Source: Paenibacillus harenae (GTDB lineage: Bacteria > Bacillota > Bacilli > Paenibacillales > Paenibacillaceae). Taken from it: DNA of 64,000 nucleotides. A program made the translations under genes and the position numbers. Below are positions 52,340 to 60,417 of the stretch, one piece after another. How positions within the stretch are numbered: position 1 is the first letter of the stretch; each line of letters opens with the position of its first letter. The stretch spans positions 124,001-188,000 of the forward strand of contig NZ_JAUSST010000004.1 in NCBI RefSeq assembly GCF_030812415.1. Reading direction: 5' to 3'. The notes beneath the pieces were generated by a model. The model had not been told where the DNA came from and searched no databases. It saw only the letters and a list, made by a program, of their open reading frames with translations.

Positions 52340-52374
52340 ATAATACGCTTAACAACTAAATGGGTCAACCCATT
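52340..52374 (-). promoter_or_regulatory. marR-MFS promoter with inverted repeat over the -35 box
   Basis: On the minus strand TTGACC (52368-52363), 17-bp spacer, TATTAT (52345-52340). The -35 box is the centre of AATGGGTTGACCCATT (52359-52374), a 16-bp inverted repeat. TTGTTA also occurs twice 15 bp apart in the spacer and -10 area. Either could bind the MarR dimer. Confidence 0.7.
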
Positions 52375-52393
52375 ATCATTGGCATAATCGGAG

Positions 52394-53239
52394 TTATGAT
52401 CGGAGCTGATGCTGCTTGCGGTATTGCTCCGGGGTTAAACTCATCTGCAGCTTGAAGGCGCGGCTGAAATGGGACGGATGCTTAAACCCGACCTCGTAAC
52501 CAATATCGGTAATCGGCTGCTTGCCTTCGATAAGCTCGATCTTCGCTTGGTAGATACGGCGCTGCATAAGAAACTGAAAAATCGTCATGCCGGTTACTTC
52601 CTTGAACGTTTTGGCCAAATAATATTTGCTTAAATGAAGCTCGGCTTGAATGGCATTGAGCGTAACGTCGTCGGCATAATGTTTCTCTACGTAGGATATT
52701 ATCGATTGCACATGATGCTCCTTCGGCGAGGGGAAGGCGGCAATCGCCTGCAAGGGCTGCTTGCAATGCTCGTTAATAATAATCATGAATTCCAGAAAAA
52801 GCGCTTGAAACCGTTGGAATGCGTAAGCGGACGATTCATTATGAAATTGAACGAGCTTGGCGAATACCGATTCTACTTCAAGCTTGTCCTCGCCTTTCAA
52901 TTGCAGCCTTACATTTTGCAGCTTCTGAAACGGAGCCAGCAGATCGGCCGCGAAGGGCGGCTGTATGAACTGCTTGAAATAATAAGGATCAAAGTGCAGC
53001 GTCGAGCGATGATAGAGCTCGCTTGGATCGACGTTGGCGCAGTGCAGCGTCATGCCATGCATAAGCAATAGATCGCCCGGCTCCAGCACGTAAATGCGGT
53101 CATTGATCAGGTAATTCGCTTTGCCGCTGTGGAAGTAATAAATTTCATAGTGGAAGTGGGTATGGTATGGAATTTGCACGTTGTAATCGGAGCTAGTCCC
53201 GATGGTGAAAGGCTTGGCGATCTTGTGCTGCGTGCTCAT
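52394..53239 (-). CDS. AraC-family regulator (cupin sensor)
   Basis: 281 residues. N-terminal cupin (IPYHTHFHYEIYYFHSGKANYLINDRIYVLEPGDLLLMHGMTLH) for a sugar or metabolite and C-terminal double HTH (VTLNAIQAELHLSKYYLAKTFKEVTGMTIFQFLMQRRIYQAKIELIEG, then ITDIGYEVGFKHPSHFSRAFKLQMSLTPEQYRK). It is divergent from two Gfo/Idh/MocA genes and likely controls them. Confidence 0.9.
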   Translation of the reverse strand: MSTQHKIAKPFTIGTSSDYNVQIPYHTHFHYEIYYFHSGKANYLINDRIYVLEPGDLLLMHGMTLHCANVDPSELYHRSTLHFDPYYFKQFIQPPFAADLLAPFQKLQNVRLQLKGEDKLEVESVFAKLVQFHNESSAYAFQRFQALFLEFMIIINEHCKQPLQAIAAFPSPKEHHVQSIISYVEKHYADDVTLNAIQAELHLSKYYLAKTFKEVTGMTIFQFLMQRRIYQAKIELIEGKQPITDIGYEVGFKHPSHFSRAFKLQMSLTPEQYRKQHQLRS

Positions 53240-53384
53240 TGCTCAACGAATCCCCCTGTCGTAAATAAACTCATTATACACCAACCAGAGTCAAATTAAA
53301 GCGTATTCAAGCTAATGCCAATGAAGCCGTTATTGTTATGAAGTGGTACGATTCAAGTAAACGAACATAAAGGGGATATGACGG

Positions 53385-54521
53385 ATGCAAACGGTACGAC
53401 TGGGCATTATCGGACTTGGCAATATGGGCAAAGGACATATCGGCTATTTGAAAAAAGGCGAGGTAAGCGGCGTCGTCCTGACGGCGGTCAGCGACAGCGT
53501 GCCGGCGAGCCTTGGATGGGCGAAGGAGCAGCTTGGCGATCAGGTTGCCTTATTCGCGGATCCGTACGAAATGATGGATTCCGGTCTTGTTGACGGTATC
53601 CTCATCGCGACCCCGCATTTCTCGCATCCCGAGCTTGCAATCGCTTGCTTCGAACGCGGCTTGCATGTGCTCTGCGAGAAGCCCGCCGGCGTTTATACGA
53701 AGCAGGTGCGCGAGATGAATGACGCAAGCCGCAAGACGAACGCGAAGTTCAGCATGATGTACAATCAACGCACGAACCCGCTCTACGTGAAATTGAAGGA
53801 CTTGATCGATTCCGGCGAGCTCGGCGAAATTAAACGTACGAATTGGATTATTACGAACTGGTATCGTTCCCAAAGCTATTACGATTCGGGCACTTGGCGC
53901 GCGACATGGGCAGGCGAAGGCGGCGGCGTGCTGCTTAACCAAGACCCGCATCAGCTAGATCTGTGGCAATGGACGATTGGCATGATGCCGACGCGCGTCC
54001 GGGCTTTCTGTTACTTCGGCAAGCATCGCGATATCGAGGTAGAGGATGACGTAACGGCATTCGTCGAATACGAGAACGGGGCAACGGGCGTGTTCGTAAC
54101 GACGACGGGAGAAGCGCCAGGCACGAACAGGCTGGAAATCAGCGGCGACCGCGGCAAAATCGTCATTGAAGACAATAAGCTCACGTTCTGGAGACTGCGC
54201 GTCTCCGAACCGGAATTCAATCGCGCCTACAAGGGCGGCTTCGGTCAGCCGGAATGCTGGATGATGGACATACCGGTTGAAGGCAGCTACCCGGATCACA
54301 AGGGCATCACGCAAAACTGGGTCAACGCGATTCTGCGCGATGAGCCGCTTATTGCGCCTGGCGAGGAAGGCATTAAAGGATTGATGCTGTCCAATGCCAT
54401 GCTGCTGTCTACTTGGACGGATAATTGGGTGGACTTGCCGATCGATGAGGAAAAGTTCTACGAGTACTTGCAGGAACGTATGGCTAATTCGAAATTCAAG
54501 AAGGAAGTGGCATCCAAATGA
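53385..54521 (+). CDS. Gfo/Idh/MocA-family NAD(P)-dependent oxidoreductase
   Basis: 378 residues. Rossmann motif LGIIGLGNMGKGHIGYL, then CEKPAGVYTKQVREM (EKP motif with catalytic Lys) and GVLLNQDPHQLDLWQW (GGG-D-H region). These enzymes oxidise or epimerise sugars and inositols. AAAGGGG lies before ATG 53385. It overlaps the next, related gene by 4 bp, so the two work in one transcript under the divergent AraC regulator. Confidence 0.92.
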   Translation: MQTVRLGIIGLGNMGKGHIGYLKKGEVSGVVLTAVSDSVPASLGWAKEQLGDQVALFADPYEMMDSGLVDGILIATPHFSHPELAIACFERGLHVLCEKPAGVYTKQVREMNDASRKTNAKFSMMYNQRTNPLYVKLKDLIDSGELGEIKRTNWIITNWYRSQSYYDSGTWRATWAGEGGGVLLNQDPHQLDLWQWTIGMMPTRVRAFCYFGKHRDIEVEDDVTAFVEYENGATGVFVTTTGEAPGTNRLEISGDRGKIVIEDNKLTFWRLRVSEPEFNRAYKGGFGQPECWMMDIPVEGSYPDHKGITQNWVNAILRDEPLIAPGEEGIKGLMLSNAMLLSTWTDNWVDLPIDEEKFYEYLQERMANSKFKKEVASK

Positions 54522-55591
54522 GCAAAGCCGACGGCATGAATTACGCCCCTAAAGGAAAGCCCAATCGGGTGGCTGAGCCGGGACAGTTCGTTTTCGCGGC
54601 GGTCAGCTTGGATCATGGACATATATACGGCATGTGCAATGGACTGCTTGAAGCGGGCGGCGAGTTGAAATGGGTATACGATACCGTGCCTGCACGAGTG
54701 GAAGCTTTCTTGAAGTCGTATCCGCAGGCTCAAGCGGCGGAATCGCTCCAGCAAATATTGGACGACTCGCAGGTGCAGCTTGTTGCAGCGGCGGCGGTGA
54801 CGTCGGAGCGGGGGCCGCTTGGCGTCCGGGTTATGCGTGCCGGGAAACATTACTTCACCGATAAAGCGCCATTCACGACGCTTGAGCAGCTTGAAGACGC
54901 ACGTCAGGCCGCTGCTGAGACGGGCAAAAAATATGCCGTCTATTATAGTGAGCGGCTGCATGTGGAAAGCGCCTTGTTCGCCGGACAGTTGATCGAGCAA
55001 GGAGCGATCGGCAGAGTGCTGCAGGTCATCGGTCTCGGACCGCACCGGCTGAATGCGCCTTCCCGTCCGGAGTGGTTTTTCCAGAAGGAGAAGTACGGCG
55101 GCATTTTATGCGATATCGGCTCTCATCAAGTAGAACAGTTCTTGTTCTTCACCGGTAACCGGAATGCGACGGTCGTGAACAGCAAGGTAGCCAATTACAA
55201 CAATAAGAACTATCCGGAGCTTGAAGACTTCGGCGATATGTCGCTTGTCGGCGAGAACGGCGCAACGGGTTATTTCCGCGTCGACTGGTTCACGCCGAGC
55301 GGGCTCGGCACTTGGGGCGATGGCCGCATGCTCATTATGGGCACGGAAGGCTATATCGAGCTCCGCAAGTATGTCGATATTGCACGGGAATCCAAGGGAG
55401 ACCAAGTGTATTTGGTCAACGGAGACGGCGAGCAGCGGATGCAGGTAGGCGGACAAGTAGGCTTTCCGTACTTTGGCCAACTCATCATCGATTGCTTGAA
55501 CGGCACGGAGCTCGCGATGTCGCAGGAGCATACGTTCAAGGCAGCCGAGCTTTGCCTGATCGCACAGAAGCAAGCGGTGAAGGTCGAGTAA
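54518..55591 (+). CDS. second Gfo/Idh/MocA-family oxidoreductase of the operon
   Basis: 357 residues. The N-terminus is unusual: FVFAAVSLDHGHIYGMCNGLLEAGGELKW in place of the normal GxGxxG, and the EKP motif reads TDKAPFTT. GILCDIGSHQVEQFLFFTGN matches the G-x-D-x-x-x-H site. It overlaps the upstream gene (ATGA). The HGHIYGM start is found in a sub-family acting with trehalose- or inositol-related paralogs; the substrate is unknown. Confidence 0.88.
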   Translation: MSKADGMNYAPKGKPNRVAEPGQFVFAAVSLDHGHIYGMCNGLLEAGGELKWVYDTVPARVEAFLKSYPQAQAAESLQQILDDSQVQLVAAAAVTSERGPLGVRVMRAGKHYFTDKAPFTTLEQLEDARQAAAETGKKYAVYYSERLHVESALFAGQLIEQGAIGRVLQVIGLGPHRLNAPSRPEWFFQKEKYGGILCDIGSHQVEQFLFFTGNRNATVVNSKVANYNNKNYPELEDFGDMSLVGENGATGYFRVDWFTPSGLGTWGDGRMLIMGTEGYIELRKYVDIARESKGDQVYLVNGDGEQRMQVGGQVGFPYFGQLIIDCLNGTELAMSQEHTFKAAELCLIAQKQAVKVE

Positions 55592-55603
55592 TTCGCCTTA
55601 TAA

Positions 55604-55646
55604 AAGTAAGGCCGCAAGCGGCTGGATCGCTTGCGGCCTACTTATT
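55604..55646. terminator. bidirectional terminator between the oxidoreductase operon and the C1q-like gene
   Basis: AAGTAAGGCCGCAAGCG/CGCTTGCGGCCTACTT stem of about 16 bp with a 7-nt loop; U-rich in both directions only weakly. Confidence 0.75.
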
Positions 55647-55651
55647 GTGAA

Positions 55652-56134
55652 TTAACCGATTCGTGCACCATCAAAACGCGTTTCTAAGCTTGCTTCAATG
55701 TTGCCGCCTGCAGTTCCGCTAATTGTGAAAAAGACCTGTACTCGATCGCCGGCTTGCAGCCGGACAATTCCGCCCGCATCAATTACTCCGTCGCCGAACG
55801 GGAACGTTTCTGAATCCGTCAGAATAGGATCGTTGTTTGCCCGGATGACTATTCCGACATTCACCGCTACAGTCGCGTTGCTGTCGAAACTTACGCTTGC
55901 ATGAATAGAATATACGCCGCTTCTTCTCGGAGTAAACGTCGATGTTGCGGGATCATATTCACCGTTGAGATCGAATTGTTCCAAACCGTACAATACTTGA
56001 GGGAACGGGTTGCCTCCTGGACCAGGCACGGGCTGGACCGCGTTGGCTATAGCTCTGAACGCCGAATTGCAGCCGCAGGTATTCTTTTTGCAGAAGCATA
56101 TTTTTTTCACCGGCCGTTTTACGCATTTCGTCAC
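55652..56134 (-). CDS. C1q/TNF-like jelly-roll protein, Cys/Lys-rich N-terminus (possible exosporium protein)
   Basis: 160 residues from GTG 56134. The N-terminus KCVKRPVKKICFCKKNTCGC is Cys/Lys-rich; residues 55-160 form a beta-rich domain (GVYSIHASVSFDS, VGIVIRANNDP, AGDRVQVFFTISGTAGGNIEASL) like the C-terminal jelly-roll of BclA-type spore hair proteins. No good ribosome site precedes the GTG, and the same frame stays open for 40 more codons (to 56254), coding NCSTKNRGCHPKKQVCPAKK, but it has no ATG, GTG or TTG. The true start is therefore unclear. Confidence 0.72.
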   Translation of the reverse strand: MTKCVKRPVKKICFCKKNTCGCNSAFRAIANAVQPVPGPGGNPFPQVLYGLEQFDLNGEYDPATSTFTPRRSGVYSIHASVSFDSNATVAVNVGIVIRANNDPILTDSETFPFGDGVIDAGGIVRLQAGDRVQVFFTISGTAGGNIEASLETRFDGARIG

Positions 56135-56258
56135 GCGTTTTTTAGCAGGGCATACCTGCTTTTTAGGGTGACACCCCCGGTTCTTGGTAGAGCAGTTTGA
56201 TTGCTTATTAAATCCCCTTCCGCCACCGTCCTCTATTAATCTAGCATTAGCTTCCTAA

Positions 56259-56267
56259 TAGAGTATG
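56259..56267 (-). promoter_or_regulatory. SigK-like -10 element before the C1q-like gene
   Basis: On the minus strand CATACTCTA fits the SigK -10 consensus CATANNNTA. Transcription would begin near 56252, just inside the extended open frame. The -35 AC is not convincing. Confidence 0.35.
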
Positions 56268-56359
56268 CATCTAAAAGGTTTATGGATTGGATATGTGACT
56301 TCATACAGTCTTTTTGTTATGCATTGACGAGAGCAAAACGGCCTGTTATACTCATTTAA

Positions 56360-56374
56360 TCGTAATAATTACGA
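56360..56374. promoter_or_regulatory. Zur box 1
   Basis: TCGTAATAATTACGA, a perfect 15-bp match to the Bacillus Zur consensus TCGTAATNATTACGA. It lies 105 bp before the cobW-type gene. Confidence 0.9.
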
Positions 56375-56418
56375 ATAAAAGAATGCCGATACCGATCGGT
56401 TTTTCTTTCGGCATACAA

Positions 56419-56439
56419 TCGTAATGATTACGGTATAAT
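56419..56439 (+). promoter_or_regulatory. Zur box 2 overlapping the promoter of the cobW/yciC-type gene
   Basis: TCGTAATGATTACGG (56419-56433; one mismatch to the palindrome) directly followed by TATAAT (56434-56439). A bound Zur would cover the promoter. Because the -10 box ends 1 nt before ATG 56441, that ATG cannot be the start of translation. An ATGCCGA/TCGGCAT inverted pair (56383-56414) lies between the two boxes. Confidence 0.88.
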
Positions 56440-56464
56440 CATGAATAGAAACGAGGCATTACAT

Positions 56465-57661
56465 ATGAGCAAAAGAAGCGATACAAAAATTCCAGTGACG
56501 GTGCTTAGCGGTTATTTGGGCGCGGGAAAAACGACGATTATGAACCATGTGCTGAACAACCGGGACGGGTTAAAAGTTGCCGTAATCGTCAACGATCTGA
56601 GCGAGGTCAATATCGATGCCGACTTGATTCAAGGCGGAGGCGGGCTGTCGCGAACGGACGAGAAGCTCGTTGAAATGTCGAATGGCTGCATTTGCTGTAC
56701 GCTGCGCGAGGATCTGCTTAGGGAAGTCGAGAAGCTGGCGATGGAGAAGCGGTTCGATTATATTTTGATCGAATCGACGGGTGTAAGCGAACCGGTGCCC
56801 GTAGCGCAAACATTCACCTATTTGGACGAGGAACAAGGGATCGATCTATCGAGGTTATGCAATTTGGATTGCATGGTTACGGTCGTCGACGCCTACAGCT
56901 TCTGGCATGATTATTCCTCGGGAGAATCGCTGCTGGAGCGAAGCCAAGCGGCTTCCGAGGATGATACGCGCTCAGTCGTCGATCTGCTCATCGATCAGAT
57001 CGAATTTTGCGATGTGCTTATCCTTAACAAATGCGATCTCGTTGCGGAAGAGGATTTAGAGGAGCTGGAAGGCGTATTGCGCGCGCTTCAACCGCGAGCC
57101 AAGCTGATACGGACTACAAAAGGCCGTATCGATCCGAAGGAGATCTTGCATACCTCGTTGTTTGACTTTGAAGAGGCGAGCCGTTCTGCCGGATGGATCA
57201 AGGAGATGGAAGCGCCGGCCCATACGCCGGAGACGGAGGAGTACGGCATATCTTCCTTCGTCTATGAACGAGTGAGACCGTTCCATCCGCAGCGATTAAT
57301 GGAGTGGATGGAAAATTGGCCGGAGGAAGTCGTAAGAGCCAAAGGAATCGTATGGCTGGCTACACGCGACACGATGGCTCAAAACTTAAGCCAAGCAGGC
57401 CCTTCTATCCAATTCGGACCGGCGGGATATTGGGTGGCCGCGCTGCCGCTAGCCGAAAGAGCGGTTATTCTGCAGGAGGAGAAGGAGCTCGCGGATAAAT
57501 GGGATGACGTTTACGGGGACCGAACGAACAAGCTTGTGTTCATCGGCATTGAGCTGGATCCGAAGAAGCTTATCCGCTCGCTCGACGATTGCCTGCTTAG
57601 CGATACGGAGCTGACATTGGATTGGAGCAAGCTAGAGGATGATTTTCCGAGTGCAGGATAA
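56465..57661 (+). CDS. CobW/G3E-family GTPase, zinc-metallochaperone type (YciC/ZagA-like)
   Basis: About 398 residues. P-loop [15 protein letters not shown], metal motif [13 protein letters not shown] (CxCC), [15 protein letters not shown] and the G-box LNKCDLV are present; the C-terminal CobW domain ([22 protein letters not shown]) is complete. ATG 56465 is used, with ACGAGG about 9 nt upstream, since ATG 56441 sits in the promoter. Two Zur boxes show it is switched on in zinc starvation, as for B. subtilis yciC/zagA, whose product delivers zinc to FolE2-type enzymes. Confidence 0.93.
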   Translation: MSKRSDTKIPVTVLSGYLGAGKTTIMNHVLNNRDGLKVAVIVNDLSEVNIDADLIQGGGGLSRTDEKLVEMSNGCICCTLREDLLREVEKLAMEKRFDYILIESTGVSEPVPVAQTFTYLDEEQGIDLSRLCNLDCMVTVVDAYSFWHDYSSGESLLERSQAASEDDTRSVVDLLIDQIEFCDVLILNKCDLVAEEDLEELEGVLRALQPRAKLIRTTKGRIDPKEILHTSLFDFEEASRSAGWIKEMEAPAHTPETEEYGISSFVYERVRPFHPQRLMEWMENWPEEVVRAKGIVWLATRDTMAQNLSQAGPSIQFGPAGYWVAALPLAERAVILQEEKELADKWDDVYGDRTNKLVFIGIELDPKKLIRSLDDCLLSDTELTLDWSKLEDDFPSAG

Positions 57662-57683
57662 GCGGAGACATATGAATTGGCGT

Positions 57684-57712
57684 TTGACAGCAGTTGCAAT
57701 CGTTGCTAACAT
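57684..57712 (+). promoter_or_regulatory. promoter of the lacI-type gene
   Basis: TTGACA (57684-57689), 17-bp spacer, TAACAT (57707-57712). The operator ATAAACGCGTGTTTAC starts 6 bp downstream. Confidence 0.7.
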
Positions 57713-57718
57713 AAAGGT

Positions 57719-57734
57719 ATAAACGCGTGTTTAC
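57719..57734. promoter_or_regulatory. LacI-type operator 1
   Basis: ATAAACGCGTGTTTAC, a near-palindrome with central CG as in LacI/CcpA-family sites, placed at the transcription start of the lacI-type gene. The same sequence occurs at 58837-58852. Confidence 0.8.
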
Positions 57735-57752
57735 AGGAAGAGGGACAAAGGC

Positions 57753-58808
57753 TTGGGCAAGCTTGGCAAGGAAATGAACAGTACGGAAATTGCCAGATTA
57801 GCTGGCGTATCGAGAAGCACGGTAAGCCGTGTCATTAACAATTATTCGAACGTTCCGGAGCATACGAAGCAGAAGGTGCTCCAGGTTATCGAGCAATACA
57901 ATTATTTTCCGAACCTATCCGCTCAAGTGCTGGCCGGGAAGAAAACAAGAACGATAGGCCTGTTCATGATCGATTCGGGCGACGTGTCAAGCGATTTAAT
58001 TTCCAGCCTGCTGCTGGCGAAAGTAATCGAGAGCGCGTCGAGGCACGGCTACTTCGTCTTGACGCATATCGTACGCGATCCGAAGCGCCAAGATGAAGCG
58101 AGAGCCGTGAAGGAATGCTTCTATCAGCGCCGGATAGACGGGGGCATCTTCATCGGCGCCGCCAACGAAGAACCGATCATTGAAGAGCTTATTGCCGAGG
58201 GGTTCATGGTGGCAATCGTCGATCAGCTTGTGCCCGGCAGGCGAGAAACGAACCGGCTCGTTTTCAACTTCGATAACGAAGCGGGCGTAGGAATGGTCAT
58301 CGATTATTTGGCTAGTCTGGGACATACGCGTATCGGGATGATTAAGGGCGATATGCTTCGGCATTCAGGACCATCGAAGTGGAACGGATTCAAGTCGGCC
58401 ATGAAGCGCAACAGACTGCCGATCGTGCAGCAATGGATCATGCCGGGCGACTTCCATGAGCAGAGCGGTTATGCTGCGATCAAGGAGCTGCTTAAGCTTG
58501 GAAGCGAGCTGCCAACGGCAATCTTCGCCGCAAACGACAGCGTGGCCTTCGGCGCTATACGTGCCTTTGAGGAAGCGGGCTTGCGCGTACCGGACGATAT
58601 TTCGGTGGCGGGATTCGACGATCATAGCCTGAGCGCCAGATTCAATCCGCCGCTGACGACGGTTCGCGTCGACTTCTCGGCTATGATGGATGAGCTGACC
58701 CGCACGTTAATTGACGGCATCGAGAACGGAAGCGAATCTTTCATGCAAATAGCAACGCCGACGTCGCTTGTCGTACGCGAATCATGTCGAGCGCCTTCTT
58801 CTTCATAA
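57753..58808 (+). CDS. LacI-family transcriptional regulator
   Basis: 351 residues. HTH STEIARLAGVSRSTVSRVINNYSNVPEHTKQKV followed by the hinge LSAQVLAGKKTRTIGLFM and a periplasmic-binding-protein-like sensor (about 65-340; AIFAANDSVAFGAIRAFEEAGLRVPDDISVAGFDDH). TTG 57753 has GAGGG 8 nt upstream; ATG 57774 is an alternative with AAGGAA very close. Two copies of one operator, at its own promoter and before the VOC-SDR genes, indicate self-control and control of that operon. Confidence 0.93.
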   Translation: MGKLGKEMNSTEIARLAGVSRSTVSRVINNYSNVPEHTKQKVLQVIEQYNYFPNLSAQVLAGKKTRTIGLFMIDSGDVSSDLISSLLLAKVIESASRHGYFVLTHIVRDPKRQDEARAVKECFYQRRIDGGIFIGAANEEPIIEELIAEGFMVAIVDQLVPGRRETNRLVFNFDNEAGVGMVIDYLASLGHTRIGMIKGDMLRHSGPSKWNGFKSAMKRNRLPIVQQWIMPGDFHEQSGYAAIKELLKLGSELPTAIFAANDSVAFGAIRAFEEAGLRVPDDISVAGFDDHSLSARFNPPLTTVRVDFSAMMDELTRTLIDGIENGSESFMQIATPTSLVVRESCRAPSSS

Positions 58809-58836
58809 AGGGGGAGGCGCTTCTTCTACGCTTCAT

Positions 58837-58852
58837 ATAAACGCGTGTTCAC
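58837..58852. promoter_or_regulatory. LacI-type operator 2
   Basis: ATAAACGCGTGTTCAC, one base different from operator 1, 94 bp before the VOC gene. A perfect 12-bp palindrome ATAAGCGCTTAT (58856-58867) follows directly. Confidence 0.8.
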
Positions 58853-58945
58853 TCGATAAGCGCTTATAAGGGGGGATGCTTATGTAATGAAAACGGCAAG
58901 TTGGATTTGCCTATTTGCACTCAATCGAAAAGGGGAATGATAACC

Positions 58946-59398
58946 ATGAATAATATTTTGGGCAATCGTACCATTACTCAGATCGGCCTATTGGTGCATG
59001 ACATAGACGCAACCTCGGATGCTTACGCGCAGTTTTTTGGCGTGGAAAAGCCAGACTGGTTCTGGACGGATACGGTAGACAAGGCGCAAACCGAATATAA
59101 AGGCGAATCGTCCGTTGCCCGGGCGAAGCTGGCCTTCTTCGATATGGGTGCGCTTCAGCTCGAGCTCATCGAGCCAGACGAGCATCCGAGCACCTGGAGG
59201 GATCATTTGAATGCGCATGGCGAAGGGCCTCATCATATTGCTTTTGTCGTGGAAGGCATGAAAGAGAAGATCGCCTTGATGGAGCAAAACGGCATGCCTC
59301 TTGTGCAAAAGGGAGAGTATACGGGAGGCCGTTACGCCTATATGGATACGTTCAAGCAGCTGAAAGTGATGCTGGAGCTGCTCGAAAACGATAAGTAA
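58946..59398 (+). CDS. VOC-family (glyoxalase-like) protein
   Basis: About 150 residues with two beta-alpha-beta-beta-beta modules. Probable metal ligands: His in GLLVHDIDATSDAY, Glu in LQLELIEPDE, His in GEGPHHIAFVV and Glu in MLELLEND. It resembles methylmalonyl-CoA epimerase-type VOC enzymes. ATG 58946 is used (AAAAGGGG about 10 nt upstream); earlier in-frame starts lie too close to that site. First gene behind LacI operator 2. Confidence 0.85.
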   Translation: MNNILGNRTITQIGLLVHDIDATSDAYAQFFGVEKPDWFWTDTVDKAQTEYKGESSVARAKLAFFDMGALQLELIEPDEHPSTWRDHLNAHGEGPHHIAFVVEGMKEKIALMEQNGMPLVQKGEYTGGRYAYMDTFKQLKVMLELLENDK

Positions 59399-59440
59399 AA
59401 AACGATGGACGATTTGAATAGAAGGGTGGACGACTACGAA

Positions 59441-60142
59441 ATGCGAATACTGATTACGGGGGCGAATCGAGGTCTTGGCCTAGCTCTGGCGCGGGAAGCA
59501 TGCGCGCGCGGCCATGCGGTTCTGGCCGGCGTGAGAGGGCCGGGTTCATCCGTCGAGCAACTGCAGCCATTGATCGAGCAATATGGAGATCGGGTTACGA
59601 TATTGCCAATCGACGTTGCTGACGAGAACTCGATCCGATATGCAAGCGAACAAGCGGCGGTCCGCTTCGAGGGGATCGATGTCATTATCAATAGCGCGGC
59701 TATTCTGCTCGGAAGGAATCAGAAGCTGGAGCAGCTCGATCTGGAACAGTTGGAACAGTCTTTCCAGACGAATCTATACGGTCCGATACTCGTGCTCAAG
59801 CATTTCTTGCCGCTACTTCGGAAGGGCGAGCGGCAAGCGGTTATCAACATTAGTTCGGAAGCGGGCAGCTCCGCCGGCGCTTACGGCGGCGATTATTCGT
59901 ATGCGCTGTCGAAATCTGCGCTAAATATGTTTTCTGCCCAGCTTCGTGCGGAGCTTGGGCCGCAAGGGATGCTCGTTCATGCCGTGCATCCGGGCTGGAT
60001 CCGGACCGACATGGGCGGCGAGCAAGCGCCCGGCAACGCCGAGGAATCGGCGCACGGGATATTGGATTTGGCGGAGAGACAGACGACGGCAGAAGGCGGG
60101 GCGCTCTTTATCGATCATCGCGGTGTGCCGATGCGCTTGTAG
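59441..60142 (+). CDS. short-chain dehydrogenase/reductase
   Basis: About 233 residues. NAD(P) motif LITGANRGLGLALA (TGxxxGxG), NSAA (NAG-like), catalytic Ser in NISSEAGSS and YSYALSK (YxxxK) with downstream HPGWIRTDMGG. Start at ATG 59441 (AGAAGGGTGG about 10 nt upstream); ATG 59405 lacks a ribosome site. Co-transcribed with the VOC gene, 42 nt away, and probably under the LacI-type regulator; together they may process a sugar- or polyol-derived carbonyl compound (inference). Confidence 0.9.
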   Translation: MRILITGANRGLGLALAREACARGHAVLAGVRGPGSSVEQLQPLIEQYGDRVTILPIDVADENSIRYASEQAAVRFEGIDVIINSAAILLGRNQKLEQLDLEQLEQSFQTNLYGPILVLKHFLPLLRKGERQAVINISSEAGSSAGAYGGDYSYALSKSALNMFSAQLRAELGPQGMLVHAVHPGWIRTDMGGEQAPGNAEESAHGILDLAERQTTAEGGALFIDHRGVPMRL

Positions 60143-60157
60143 CTATTTGATAGGGAG

Positions 60158-60196
60158 AGTCCTTGGAAGCACATATTGTGCTTACAAGGGCTTTTT
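60158..60196 (+). terminator. terminator of the VOC-SDR operon
   Basis: AGTCCTTG...CAAGGGCT outer arms with AAGCACA/TGTGCTT inner stem, then five T. Confidence 0.82.
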
Positions 60197-60246
60197 CATT
60201 TATTTCGGGTGGCCGGGTGGACGTTAAGGATGCGGAAAGAGCGTAT

Positions 60247-60309
60247 GTGACCTTACAGCGCCGGAGTAACCAAGGAGTTCGCGCTGTATGAACTCAGGTG
60301 ACCTTACAG
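60247..60309. repeat. direct repeat GTGACCTTACAG, two copies 51 bp apart
   Basis: GTGACCTTACAG at 60247-60258 and 60298-60309. The interval contains TACAGCGC (60254-60261) and GCGCTGTA (60280-60288 region) as an 8-bp inverted repeat. No gene lies here; it fills the gap between two convergent operons. Confidence 0.55.
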
Positions 60310-60371
60310 AGTGTGATCGGCGTGGCGAGTTGGTCGAGAAGATGTTGGAGCAGGAGCAGGATATCAACATC

Positions 60372-60407
60372 AAAAAAAAGCCAGGCAGAAGGTTGCTTCT
60401 GCCTGGC
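60372..60407 (-). terminator. terminator of the minus-strand gfo-araC-gfo block
   Basis: On the minus strand GCCAGGCAGAAG/CTTCTGCCTGGC with a 4-nt loop, then eight T. Confidence 0.9.
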
Positions 60408-60417
60408 GTTGTAAGAA

